From Corynebacterium qintianiae (GTDB lineage: Bacteria > Actinomycetota > Actinomycetes > Mycobacteriales > Mycobacteriaceae), in NCBI RefSeq assembly GCF_011038645.2, contig NZ_CP064955.1, positions 1,488,001 through 1,552,000 of the forward strand: a stretch of 64,000 nucleotides of DNA, in the 5' to 3' direction. A program made the position numbers and the translations under genes. This document shows, in pieces, positions 10,117-17,717 of the stretch; position 1 is the stretch's first letter, and every line of letters starts with the position of its first letter. The notes beneath the pieces were generated by a model. The model was given only the letters and a program-made list of their open reading frames with translations. It made no database searches and was not told where the DNA came from.

Positions 10117-10890
10117 CTACTGCGCGGACGGGATACGCGGGGCGTAGGGGGCGAGGTTCTCCACCGGGGCGCCGGAGTTCGCCGGCGCAGCGGTGTCCCC
10201 GTTCTCTTGCCCGAGCACGTTGCCGCCCGGCAACTCGGTGAGGTTGCGGCCCACCTGCGCGGTGGCCGCGCGGTCGCTCGTTGCGCGGTCTTCCCGTGCG
10301 CGCTCGCCCTCGGCCGCGGTCACATCGGTCATCTTCTGCGTCGCCTCGGGGTTGAAGGCCCGCTCCTCGTGCACCGTTCCCTCCGCGTCGACGGCGAGAA
10401 TCCCCGGTACGTGGGAAACGACCATTCCGGCCTGCGCGGCCTGTTCGGCGATGCCGGCCGATGACTGCAGGTTTTCCAGGTCGCGGTTGAGGGTTTCGAC
10501 CTCATTGTTCAGCTGGCGCTCGCGTGCCTGGAGCTCCTGAACGGCGAAGGACTGCGTCGTGGACAACCCCGAGAGGTACATCGCAATGATGACACCGAGG
10601 ATGAGGAGAGGAATAGCTATTGCGGTGACCGCGGAGAACTTCCTTTTAACCTCGTTGACCTCACCCACGCGGCGTCCGCGGACCGAGACGACCTGCCTCG
10701 ACCCGAGACGCCCGGAACCCTGCGTGTTGCGCGGGTGCAGCGCATGCGGCGCATAGCGCCGGGGCGCCTGAACGGGCTGGTCCACCCCTGGGGTGCGGGG
10801 TTGGGCGGGGCGCGTCCTGCGCACGGCGGGCCGCTCGAGGGTGGTCGTGCCCGAACGGGCGCCTGCGGTGAGGTCTCGGCTTGCTCCCAT
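10117..10890 (-). CDS. ftsL: FtsL-like division membrane protein
   Basis: This 257-residue protein has the layout of actinobacterial FtsL: a long Pro/Arg-rich cytoplasmic part, one membrane helix (around FSAVTAIAIPLLILGVIIAM), a predicted coiled coil (ELQARERQLNNEVETLNRDL) and an acidic, low-complexity extracellular tail. FtsL with FtsB/FtsQ activates FtsWI. FtsL sequences are poorly conserved, so the call rests on layout and on position between rsmH and ftsI. The ATG at 10890 follows AAAGG; an ATG six codons earlier lacks a ribosome site. Confidence 0.8.
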   Translation of the reverse strand: MGASRDLTAGARSGTTTLERPAVRRTRPAQPRTPGVDQPVQAPRRYAPHALHPRNTQGSGRLGSRQVVSVRGRRVGEVNEVKRKFSAVTAIAIPLLILGVIIAMYLSGLSTTQSFAVQELQARERQLNNEVETLNRDLENLQSSAGIAEQAAQAGMVVSHVPGILAVDAEGTVHEERAFNPEATQKMTDVTAAEGERAREDRATSDRAATAQVGRNLTELPGGNVLGQENGDTAAPANSGAPVENLAPYAPRIPSAQ

Positions 10891-10931
10891 GGCGTGTGTG
10901 CCTTTCATTGTCTGCGTTCGCTGCGGGTCGG

Positions 10932-11981
10932 TTACGGGCTGGGGTGGGAAAGCTTCTCGACGCCCCGGACACGCACCGGGGCAGCTCGAGAGTTCTGCTC
11001 GATTTCGGCCTCCGAGGCCTTCTCTGCCCCGCTGGTGATAGACCGGAACCCGGCTGCGGTGCCGGGGAGATCCATTGGCAACCCGGCCGGCGTGGTCGAG
11101 GTGCTCAGGGCGTTCAGCGCGGTCTTGACGATCTTGTCTTCGAGCGACTGGTAACTCATAAACACCACACGGCCGGATGAGCCGAGCGCGTCCGTGATCA
11201 CGGGGATGACGTTCTCAAGCGCGTCGAGCTCCTGGTTGACCTCGATGCGCAGGGCCTGGAACGTTCGCTTGGCCGGGTGGCCACCGGTACGGCGGGTAGC
11301 GGCCGGAATCGCCTGGTAGATGAGCTCAACCAGGCGCCCGCTTCGCGTAAACGGTTCTTTCTCTCGTTCCTTGAGGACGTGGGACGCGATCTTGCCGGCG
11401 AAGCGTTCGTCACCGTAGGTTTTGAGGATCCGCGCGAGGTCACCGTGACTGTAGGTGTTAAGCACGTCGGCGGCGGTGATTCCGGTTGTGGGATCCATCC
11501 GCATGTCGAGGGGCGCGTCGACCCGGTATGCGAAACCGCGTTCCTCTTGGTCCAGCTGCATCGAAGAAACACCGAGGTCGAACAGTGCACCCGCGATACC
11601 GGCGGTTCGCGCCTTGTCGAACACGGGCCCCTTTCCCTCATCGATCGCGTTGCCGATCTCGTCGAAACGCGCCTGCACTCCCACGAACCGATCGCCGAAA
11701 CGGCCGAGCCTGTTCGACGCGTCTCGCAGGGCCGCTGGATCGCGGTCCACGCCGATAACGCAGGCGAGGGGAAACGTGTCGAGGAAATGCTCGGTGTGCC
11801 CGCCGGCACCGAGGGTGCCGTCGACGATCACGGCGTCAGCGCCGAACGCCTCAATCGCTGGGGCGAGGAGGTCTGCCATGCGGTCGCGCATGACGGGGAC
11901 GTGCCCATGGTTGGGCTTCAGCCCGAAGTCCATGTCCGCAATGCCGGATGTCTTGGACGCATCGTTGCCTGCTTGTGCCAC
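10932..11981 (-). CDS. rsmH: 16S rRNA m4C1402 methyltransferase RsmH (MraW)
   Basis: RsmH methylates N4 of C1402 in 16S rRNA with S-adenosylmethionine. Family motifs are HVPVMRD, the SAM loop [49 protein letters not shown] and DMRMDP. The open frame continues upstream to 12116, but I place the start at GTG 11981, eight bases after the AAGGGGG ribosome site at 11990-11996; this gives 349 aa, near the family length. It follows mraZ in the conserved order. Confidence 0.93.
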   Translation of the reverse strand: MAQAGNDASKTSGIADMDFGLKPNHGHVPVMRDRMADLLAPAIEAFGADAVIVDGTLGAGGHTEHFLDTFPLACVIGVDRDPAALRDASNRLGRFGDRFVGVQARFDEIGNAIDEGKGPVFDKARTAGIAGALFDLGVSSMQLDQEERGFAYRVDAPLDMRMDPTTGITAADVLNTYSHGDLARILKTYGDERFAGKIASHVLKEREKEPFTRSGRLVELIYQAIPAATRRTGGHPAKRTFQALRIEVNQELDALENVIPVITDALGSSGRVVFMSYQSLEDKIVKTALNALSTSTTPAGLPMDLPGTAAGFRSITSGAEKASEAEIEQNSRAAPVRVRGVEKLSHPSP

Positions 11982-12154
11982 CGGATCCACCCCCTTCAGT
12001 GTGCCGCCGCGCGTTGTTGTCCATGTGGGGAACGTATAGGGCCCTGCCCGAGGCGGCTGTTCTGATGTCGGGGAAGTACACCAGAACGCTTCACGCCCCG
12101 GACAGAGTCCGTACACGCTCTCCGTAGTCGTGCCTGCTTGTCGGGTAGTCAGTC

Positions 12155-12589
12155 CTACAACAGACCGGAGAGAATGTCGTCGTCATCGGCCGCCGCGAAG
12201 GCGGCCTCGGTTTCTTGCTGGTAGTCGGCCCAGGACTGCGCGTCCCAGATCTCCAAAAAATCGACTGAACCGATGACCACGCACTCCTTTGACAGGTGCG
12301 CATAGTCGCGGTGCGCAGGTGACAGCGTGATGCGACCGGAACCGTCCAGCGTTTGCTCATCCGCACTGGCAGCCAGATTTCGGATAAAGGCGCGCGCCTT
12401 GGGGTTCGTGCGCGAAGCTGCGGCCGCCTTACGGGCGCGTGCCGCAAACTCCTCGCGGGGATAGACCGCCAACGAGTGGTCCTGCCCCTTGGTCACCATC
12501 AACCCGTCCGCCAGGTCCTCGCGGAACTTGGCGGGCAGCGTCAGGCGCCCCTTGTCGTCGAGCTTGGGAGTGTAGGTACCCAGAAACAT
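12155..12589 (-). CDS. mraZ: Transcriptional regulator MraZ
   Basis: MraZ is an AbrB-fold DNA-binding protein that controls its own dcw operon. The 144-residue product begins [19 protein letters not shown], the hallmark first half-domain, and has a second copy around [16 protein letters not shown] (about 80-95). Each copy carries the conserved D-x-K/S-G-R loop. The ATG at 12589 follows AAGGAAGG; the longer frame to 12631 adds 14 residues not usual in the family. It heads the cluster and is preceded by its expected binding boxes. Confidence 0.95.
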   Translation of the reverse strand: MFLGTYTPKLDDKGRLTLPAKFREDLADGLMVTKGQDHSLAVYPREEFAARARKAAAASRTNPKARAFIRNLAASADEQTLDGSGRITLSPAHRDYAHLSKECVVIGSVDFLEIWDAQSWADYQQETEAAFAAADDDDILSGLL

Positions 12590-12693
12590 CCGGAGCCCAC
12601 CTTCCTTCACTCTGCGACTACGGTTGTTCAATTTTCCGGGCGGCGATTCGCGTCAGCACGTAGTCAGAATGCCTCCACGCCTCTCCGCTACGC

Positions 12694-12719
12694 CCCACTC
12701 TATCCCACTTTCCCCCACT
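12694..12719 (-). promoter_or_regulatory. MraZ-box repeats
   Basis: Read on the minus strand, three AGTGGG repeats occur with an exact ten-base period (CCAC at 12695, 12705 and 12715 on the plus strand): TGGGG, five bases, TGGGA, five bases, TGGGG. A fourth GTGG at 12724-12727 is one base out of register. MraZ is known to bind direct TGGGN repeats with five-base spacers in front of its own gene. They lie 25-50 bases after the predicted transcription start, so binding would block the operon. Confidence 0.85.
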
Positions 12720-12750
12720 TTTTCCACACTAGGGCACACGTGTCCCCCAA

Positions 12751-12780
12751 ATTTTAGAAAAACCGCAGGTTAACTCGCAA
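12751..12780 (-). promoter_or_regulatory. Predicted dcw operon promoter
   Basis: On the minus strand TTGCGA (12780-12775) and TAAAAT (12756-12751) are separated by 18 bases, a good sigma-A arrangement. The predicted start is near 12743, leaving a leader of about 150 bases that contains the MraZ boxes. Confidence 0.65.
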
Positions 12781-12941
12781 AATACTTGTGGGAGGCCGAA
12801 CCAACCAGTGCTGTTTTCCCGCCACTTCGCGCACATCATTAACCCCATCGCACGATTTTTTCCTCAGCTAATTACAGAAAAAACACGTCGGACTCCACCG
12901 AGCGCAGAACTTGGTCATGGGCACGTACAAAGTAGGTGAAA
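12781..12941. other. Intergenic stretch, no gene seen
   Basis: This is part of a 434-base gap between the DUF3040 gene and mraZ. It is more A+T-rich than its surroundings, with an imperfect inverted repeat of T and A runs (about 12856-12888). I see no coding frame with a ribosome site. Confidence 0.6.
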
Positions 12942-12970
12942 GTGGGAGCGTCGGGTGGCGGAAAGTGGGG
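12942..12970 (+). promoter_or_regulatory. Second GTGG-repeat cluster (MraZ-box-like)
   Basis: Three GTGG motifs occur on the plus strand at 12942, 12955 and 12965; the last two share the ten-base period and the GAAAG spacer of the MraZ boxes near mraZ. They point the other way and lie about 200 bases upstream of the predicted mraZ promoter. They could be an additional upstream operator or chance in GC-rich DNA. Confidence 0.35.
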
Positions 12971-12972
12971 CA

Positions 12973-13008
12973 CAAAAATACCCGCCCAGCGATACCGGGC
13001 GGGTTTAA
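12973..13008 (-). terminator. Rho-independent terminator after the DUF3040 gene
   Basis: On the minus strand ACCCGCCCGG and CTGGGCGGGT form a ten-base stem around a four-base TATCG-like loop and are followed by ATTTTTG. It lies about 20 bases after the stop of the DUF3040 gene and insulates mraZ from it. Confidence 0.85.
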
Positions 13009-13023
13009 GAGTGTGGTGGGGCG

Positions 13024-13410
13024 CTACTGCCCCTCGAAGCGACGCTTGAAGTTCTCCTCCATCTTGGAGGTTCGGGCGGATCGCTCCACCCGAGGTGCCG
13101 GACGCCCGGAGACGACTGGTCCGCGCGACGGCGATTTGAGGGCCATGACGCCGCCTGCGAACATGACGGCGAACCCGATTACGCTGAGGGCGACCAACCA
13201 CACGTTGACTGTCGCCAAGGCGACACCACCGATCAGTAGCGCTAACCCGAAGATCATAAGCGCCGCACTGCGCATCGTCAGCTGGCCACCACCGTTTGGA
13301 CCCGCCAGGCCAGCGCCGCTCGGCACTCGGTTGCCAAACTTAGGGTCCTCAGCGAGGAGCGACTGCTCAATCTCGCGAAGGGTGCGCTGTTCCTGCTCCG
13401 AAAGGGACAC
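13024..13410 (-). CDS. DUF3040 family membrane protein
   Basis: This 128-residue protein of unknown function begins MSLSEQEQRTLREIEQSLLAEDPKF, the conserved N-terminal helix of actinobacterial DUF3040 proteins. Two adjacent membrane helices follow (about 50-70 and 73-92), then a basic tail. The same family sits next to mraZ in Mycobacterium (Rv2169c position). The start is GTG with GGAG nine bases upstream; a TATATA-like -10 lies further upstream near 13465. Confidence 0.85.
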   Translation of the reverse strand: MSLSEQEQRTLREIEQSLLAEDPKFGNRVPSGAGLAGPNGGGQLTMRSAALMIFGLALLIGGVALATVNVWLVALSVIGFAVMFAGGVMALKSPSRGPVVSGRPAPRVERSARTSKMEENFKRRFEGQ

Positions 13411-13532
13411 TGTGTTTCTCTCCAGCTCTACCGTTGGGGTGACTCAAGCTTTCTCTACACCTTATATAACGGAGAGTGTATCCAGATTGTTCCTGACCGT
13501 CGCGCGCTTCCCCGCAGACAGCACACTTCCGA

Positions 13533-13973
13533 TCACGCCACCAGCGTTACCCCGGTCACCCCAGGAGTCGAGTCCTCCAGGAACTGGCTCGTCAACTCGA
13601 TGAGAGTCCGGACCGCGTGAGGGTCTGGGTTGGCCTCGATACCGGAGACAACGCGGCCGCGTTCCCGGGAGTACGCCGAGAACGCCGCCGCCCATTCCTT
13701 ACCGCGGTCCGAGGTTAGGGCGAGCTTCTCCCACGCGCTCGTGGGTAACCGCTTTCGCTTCTGTATGACTGGCGAATCGGCGTTGACCGACCCTGCCACC
13801 CGCAATGCCGCGCGATACGAATTCTCCAGGGCCACATCGAACGCCCCTAGGTCGAAATCCTCCTTCGCCTGGGCGAGAAGAGCGTACGCGGAACTAAGAA
13901 ATGCGTCGCGCTGCGACATGCCGGCGCCGGAACCGAGAACGGAGTTGGTGGTTGCTGACACGATGCTGTTCAT
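13533..13973 (-). CDS. SAV_6107-family HEPN-like protein
   Basis: This 146-residue, mainly helical protein has the pattern of the SAV_6107 HEPN family: DAFLSSAYALLAQAKEDFDLGAFDVALENSYRAA-type helices, each short segment matching HEPN four-helix proteins. HEPN proteins are often RNases, but I do not find the usual R-x4-6-H catalytic motif, so a binding or scaffold role is as likely. Its promoter region carries two LexA-type palindromes, which predicts induction by DNA damage. It is divergent from an acetyltransferase gene. Function is not known to me. Confidence 0.75.
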   Translation of the reverse strand: MNSIVSATTNSVLGSGAGMSQRDAFLSSAYALLAQAKEDFDLGAFDVALENSYRAALRVAGSVNADSPVIQKRKRLPTSAWEKLALTSDRGKEWAAAFSAYSRERGRVVSGIEANPDPHAVRTLIELTSQFLEDSTPGVTGVTLVA

Positions 13974-14020
13974 GGGGTTGCCTCCCAGCTTGTAGGTTTA
14001 CTCTTTTGTTGGCCACAGAC

Positions 14021-14036
14021 TAAAACGCACGTTCGA
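14021..14036. promoter_or_regulatory. LexA (SOS) box, imperfect, in the HEPN promoter
   Basis: The minus strand reads TCGAACGTGCGTTTTA: a full TCGAAC half, four bases, then GTT with a degenerate second half. It lies between a possible -35 (TTGCAT) and -10 (TAGTCT) of the HEPN gene, where a repressor would block transcription. Confidence 0.5.
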
Positions 14037-14054
14037 CATGCAACACTCAGCGTT

Positions 14055-14068
14055 AGAACATATGTTCG
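14055..14068. promoter_or_regulatory. LexA (SOS) box
   Basis: AGAACATATGTTCG contains the perfect 12-base palindrome GAACATATGTTC and matches the actinobacterial LexA consensus (CGAAC-N4-GTTCG) at all but one outer base. It lies 82 bases before the HEPN gene and 69 bases before the acetyltransferase gene. Confidence 0.75.
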
Positions 14069-14136
14069 CCTTTAGGTCCGATTCGCTGGAATCCGCACAC
14101 CTAGGCGAGCGCGCGTGGTTCCATAGAGGCGTGACT

Positions 14137-14709
14137 GTGTCCATTCGCCGCCTCAGCGGGCCCGAGTTCGTTCTCCTAGCCCCCGACCTCGTCGACATCT
14201 ACCTCTCAGCAATGGGTTACAACCCCGAGATCCGGATGCAACGAATTGCGGTGTGGCGCAGGGAAATTGTCTGGCCGGGGTTCACGGCAGTGGTGGCCGT
14301 CGAGGTTGACGGTGGCGAGGAGCGCATCGTCGGTATCGCGTACGGTTTCCTCGGTAGCAGAGACCGTTGGTGGGACCAGCAGCTACTGCAGGGCCTACGC
14401 CGTCACGGCGGCCCGACTACCCAACACCGGGAGATGATGAACAATTACTTCGAGGTAGCGGAGGTGCATGTGGACCCCTCCCGCCAGGGGGCAGGCATCG
14501 GACGATCTCTGCTTACCGAGCTGCTATGGAACGCTCCTGCGCGGTGGGCCCTCCTCTCCACGCCCGAGGTCCCCAACGAATCCAATAACGCCTTCGGCCT
14601 GTACCGCAAGCTCGGTTTCGCGGACATCCTGCGCGACTTCCTATACACAGGCGATGCCCGCCCATTCGCCATTCTGGGCCGCGAATTGCCGCTCGATCCT
14701 GCCGGGTAG
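14137..14709 (+). CDS. GNAT-family N-acetyltransferase (Rv2170-like)
   Basis: The 190-residue product has the GNAT acetyl-CoA signature: EVAEVHVDPSRQGAGIGRSL (motif A, with the Q/R-x-x-G-x-G/A loop) followed by NNAFGLYRKLGFADI (motif B). GNAT enzymes transfer an acetyl group to a small molecule or a protein amine; the substrate is unknown. A GNAT gene at this position in M. tuberculosis is Rv2170. The frame is open from 14038; I chose GTG 14137 because AGAGG is seven bases upstream; GTG 14131 is the alternative. Confidence 0.8.
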   Translation: MSIRRLSGPEFVLLAPDLVDIYLSAMGYNPEIRMQRIAVWRREIVWPGFTAVVAVEVDGGEERIVGIAYGFLGSRDRWWDQQLLQGLRRHGGPTTQHREMMNNYFEVAEVHVDPSRQGAGIGRSLLTELLWNAPARWALLSTPEVPNESNNAFGLYRKLGFADILRDFLYTGDARPFAILGRELPLDPAG

Positions 14710-14756
14710 GGTTGGTGTGGAACAATTCTGACGCTTGAAGGCACGTGGAGGTAGTC

Positions 14757-15863
14757 GTGGCCGTGAATCCGAGTCAAACCACGGAGGGTGCGTCGCGTCT
14801 GTCTGACATCCCCGCCCAAGTCGAGCGCGCGCTGGAGACATTCCTCGACGAACGCCGGCCCGACGTGGAGAAGATCGGGGCGCCCGTCGCCGAATCGGCC
14901 GCGCACCTGCGCGATTTCGTCCTCGGCGGGGGAAAGCGTATCCGCCCGCTCTACGCGTGGGCAGGTTTCATCGGCGCCGGTGGCACACAGTCGGAGGATC
15001 CGGCAGCCGTCCTTCGTGCGGTCAGCTCGCTCGAACTCATCCAGGCCTGCGCGCTAATTCACGACGACATCATCGACGCCTCCGACACCCGCCGCGGCAA
15101 CCCCACCGTGCACCGCGCTATCGAGGCCAGCCACCGCAGCAGCAACCTGTTCGGCGATGCCGCAGTTTACGGCCGCAACGCTTCCATCCTCATCGGCGAT
15201 CTCGCCCTGATCTGGGCGGAGGACATGTGGCGCTACTCGGGTGTGAGCGAGGCGGCTCTGCACCGCGCTGCGGAGCCGTGGCGCGGTATGCGCACCGAGG
15301 TCATCGGGGGCCAGCTGCTGGACATCGCCCTCGAGGCGGCAGCCGACGAGTCCGTGGATATGGCAGACAAGGTCAACCGCTATAAAACCGCCGCGTACAC
15401 CATCGAGCGCCCGCTCCACCTCGGCGCGGCGCTCGCCGGGGCACCTGCGGCGACGGTCGAAGCCTTCCGCGGGTACGGCCGCGACATCGGGATCGCCTTC
15501 CAGCTTCGCGACGACCTGCTTGGCGTGTTCGGTGACGAGACCGTGACCGGCAAACCCGCAGGCGACGACTTGCGGGAAGGCAAGCGCACCGTACTGTTCG
15601 CCACAGCCCTGGCCCGCCTCGACTCCACCAATCCCGAGGCGGCCGAGTTGCTGCGCTCGCGCGTCGGCCGCGCGACGGACCCGGATGAACTGAACCAGCT
15701 GGCGGCGCTGGTGGAATCCAGCGGCGCTGTGGAGGACGTCGAAAAGCGGATAACGAGCCTGACCGCATCTGGTCTCGCGCGGATCAGCGAGGCGGGAATC
15801 GACGGCGCGGTTGCGGAGACGCTGCGCGACCTGGCCATCCGCGCCACCAAGCGCCGTGCCTAG
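14757..15863 (+). CDS. idsA: Polyprenyl diphosphate synthase (geranylgeranyl type, IdsA)
   Basis: This enzyme condenses isopentenyl diphosphate with allylic diphosphates. The 368-residue protein has GGKRIRPL, the first Asp-rich motif in LIHDDIIDASDTRRG and the second in FQLRDDLLGVFGDE, with KPAGDDLREGKRT. A small residue pattern before the first motif fits C20-type products, and the gene beside mptA in C. glutamicum is the GGPP synthase idsA. The start is GTG 14757, five bases after GGAGGT. It overlaps mptA by eight bases. Exact chain length cannot be read safely. Confidence 0.87.
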   Translation: MAVNPSQTTEGASRLSDIPAQVERALETFLDERRPDVEKIGAPVAESAAHLRDFVLGGGKRIRPLYAWAGFIGAGGTQSEDPAAVLRAVSSLELIQACALIHDDIIDASDTRRGNPTVHRAIEASHRSSNLFGDAAVYGRNASILIGDLALIWAEDMWRYSGVSEAALHRAAEPWRGMRTEVIGGQLLDIALEAAADESVDMADKVNRYKTAAYTIERPLHLGAALAGAPAATVEAFRGYGRDIGIAFQLRDDLLGVFGDETVTGKPAGDDLREGKRTVLFATALARLDSTNPEAAELLRSRVGRATDPDELNQLAALVESSGAVEDVEKRITSLTASGLARISEAGIDGAVAETLRDLAIRATKRRA

Positions 15864-17307
15864 ATCCGTCTGGCTCGGGTTCGTCGCCGGGCTCATGGTT
15901 GCCATCGGCTCCTTCGGCGCGGGTGCCACCCGCAACCGTGGCGGGGTCCTGCGCGAGCTCGGCCTGGGCCACCTCATGTTCGGCCACGGCCGCTCGATCA
16001 TGGACGTGATACTCACGGTCGGAATCGGCGGGCTCGTTGGGGCGTGGGTATGGCTCGGGCGCGACCTGACACGGCAGCGCGCGGCTTCGACTGCGGTCGA
16101 GCGCGCGACGTGGCTGTGGACGCTGGCGCTTGCCTTCGCCGCGCCGGTGCTCTCCCGCGACGTGTACTCCTACCTCATGCAGGGCGCGATGCTTCGCGAC
16201 GGCTTCGACCCCTACACCGAAGGGGCCGCGGTCAACCCCGGCCCGTACCTCTACGAGGTCAGCCACGACTGGCGCAACACCACAACGCCCTACGGCCCGC
16301 TGCACTTGTGGATCGGTGAACGGGTCACCGGCATCGTCGGTGACAACGTGACGCTCGGCCTCGTCGTGTACAAGTTCATCACCCTCGCCGGGTTCCTGGC
16401 CGTTATCTGGGCCGTGCCGCGCATCGCGACCTCCCTCGGCGGCAACCCGGCCCTCGCCCTGTGGCTCGGGGTGGCCAACCCGGTGATGCTTCTACACATG
16501 ATCGGCGGGATGCACAACGAGGCGGTCATGGTGGGCCTCGTCAGCGTCGGGCTGGTGTTGTGCCTGCGCAACCGCTTCGTCGCGGGAATCGCGCTGATCA
16601 GCCTCGCGGTGTCGCTGAAAGCCACCGCAGCGATCGCGCTGCCGTTCGTCGTGTGGATGGCGTACAACCGCCGCCGCAGCGAGCAGCACAGCCGGGCCCG
16701 CAACTTCGGAGTGTTCCTGCTCGTCGGCGCCGGGTCCGTGGCGTTGACCATGCTCGTTTTGGCTGCCGTGACTCTGCTCTCCGGTTCGTCCTGGGGATGG
16801 GTTGCGGAAATCTCCGGCAACTCCAAAGTGGTCAACCCCCTCGCAGGGCCGACCCTCGTCGCAGATGCGTTCACTCCATTCGCCCAGCTTTTCAACGAAC
16901 ACTTCCGTTACAACGCCGCGCTCACGCTGGCGCGCACGATCGGTTCCGTGCTCATGCTCGCGGGGCTGGCTCTGACGTGGTTTGTGTTCCGGCGCAAAGA
17001 CCGGGAGGCGGTCGCAGGCATCGCGTGCGCGTACGCGGTCGCCTTCGTCACCAACGCGGTGACGTTCCCGTGGTACTACGCTTCGCTGCTGACGCTGCTC
17101 GGCACCTTCAGCACCCCGACGTGGGTGCGCAGGCTAACCGTTTTCCTCTCAGTTGTCACCGCGCTCGCGTTCACCGGCGGCGGCAACCACCGCTTCTACG
17201 ACGGCTGGTTTCTTCTCGTGGCAGCCGTGTCCGCGTGGGTGGCGGCGGAATGGGTATACCCGCGGGTGGCGGCGGGCGCTAAAACGCCATCGCCTGCGCG
17301 CGCCTGA
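15856..17307 (+). CDS. mptA: Alpha-(1,6)-mannopyranosyltransferase MptA
   Basis: MptA is a GT-C membrane enzyme that elongates the alpha-1,6-mannan core of lipomannan using polyprenyl-phosphate mannose. The 483-residue protein has about 12-13 hydrophobic helices and an early extracytoplasmic loop SRDVYSYLMQGAM containing the Asp expected for GT-C catalysis. The GTG at 15856 overlaps the end of idsA, so translation is probably coupled; the longer frame from 15811 lies wholly inside idsA. Its 3' end overlaps the convergent Rv2175c-like gene by 29 bases. Confidence 0.87.
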   Translation: MPRSVWLGFVAGLMVAIGSFGAGATRNRGGVLRELGLGHLMFGHGRSIMDVILTVGIGGLVGAWVWLGRDLTRQRAASTAVERATWLWTLALAFAAPVLSRDVYSYLMQGAMLRDGFDPYTEGAAVNPGPYLYEVSHDWRNTTTPYGPLHLWIGERVTGIVGDNVTLGLVVYKFITLAGFLAVIWAVPRIATSLGGNPALALWLGVANPVMLLHMIGGMHNEAVMVGLVSVGLVLCLRNRFVAGIALISLAVSLKATAAIALPFVVWMAYNRRRSEQHSRARNFGVFLLVGAGSVALTMLVLAAVTLLSGSSWGWVAEISGNSKVVNPLAGPTLVADAFTPFAQLFNEHFRYNAALTLARTIGSVLMLAGLALTWFVFRRKDREAVAGIACAYAVAFVTNAVTFPWYYASLLTLLGTFSTPTWVRRLTVFLSVVTALAFTGGGNHRFYDGWFLLVAAVSAWVAAEWVYPRVAAGAKTPSPARA

Positions 17308-17647
17308 TCACTTCGCGTGCGCCGTGCCCGTGGAGCGCGTCCACGGGCCGCCCGGGAAGTGATTCGTCCGGGGTGAACAGGTAGTGGAGGATCTCGTCTT
17401 CACCGTAGCCGCCGTCGTGGAGCACCATGATTGCTCCCCCGACGAACTTGGATAGCTCACCGCCCTCGCCGAGCAGCAGAGAGGGGACGTACTTGACACC
17501 GTCCCTGCGGTAGACCAGCAGCTTGTGGGCGCCGATGAGGTCGTGCACCTTAGTGACGGGGACATCGAGGTATTCGGCGACATCCGGCAAGGGCATGAGC
17601 TCTTCGTCGGCAAGCAAGCTATCTAGGTCAATGTTCGGCGTAGTCAC
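17279..17647 (-). CDS. Rv2175c-family DNA-binding protein
   Basis: The 122-residue protein has an N-terminal winged-helix-like segment (LMPLPDVAEYLDVPVTKVHDL-type, shown here only in part) and a conserved C-terminal helical part. Its M. tuberculosis counterpart Rv2175c is a DNA-binding protein phosphorylated by PknL, whose gene is likewise adjacent and divergent. The open frame reaches 17707, but GTG 17647 is preceded by TAAGGT and seven bases, the spacing of a leaderless transcript. An acidic, Thr-containing N-terminus (TTPNIDLDSLL) could hold the phosphosite. Confidence 0.8.
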   Translation of the reverse strand: MTTPNIDLDSLLADEELMPLPDVAEYLDVPVTKVHDLIGAHKLLVYRRDGVKYVPSLLLGEGGELSKFVGGAIMVLHDGGYGEDEILHYLFTPDESLPGRPVDALHGHGAREVIRRAQAMAF

Positions 17648-17717
17648 ATAGGACACCTTACCCGCGCGACGAATGCGGGTTGGCCCCCAGTAGTGTGCGT
17701 CGACCATACTGGACTAC

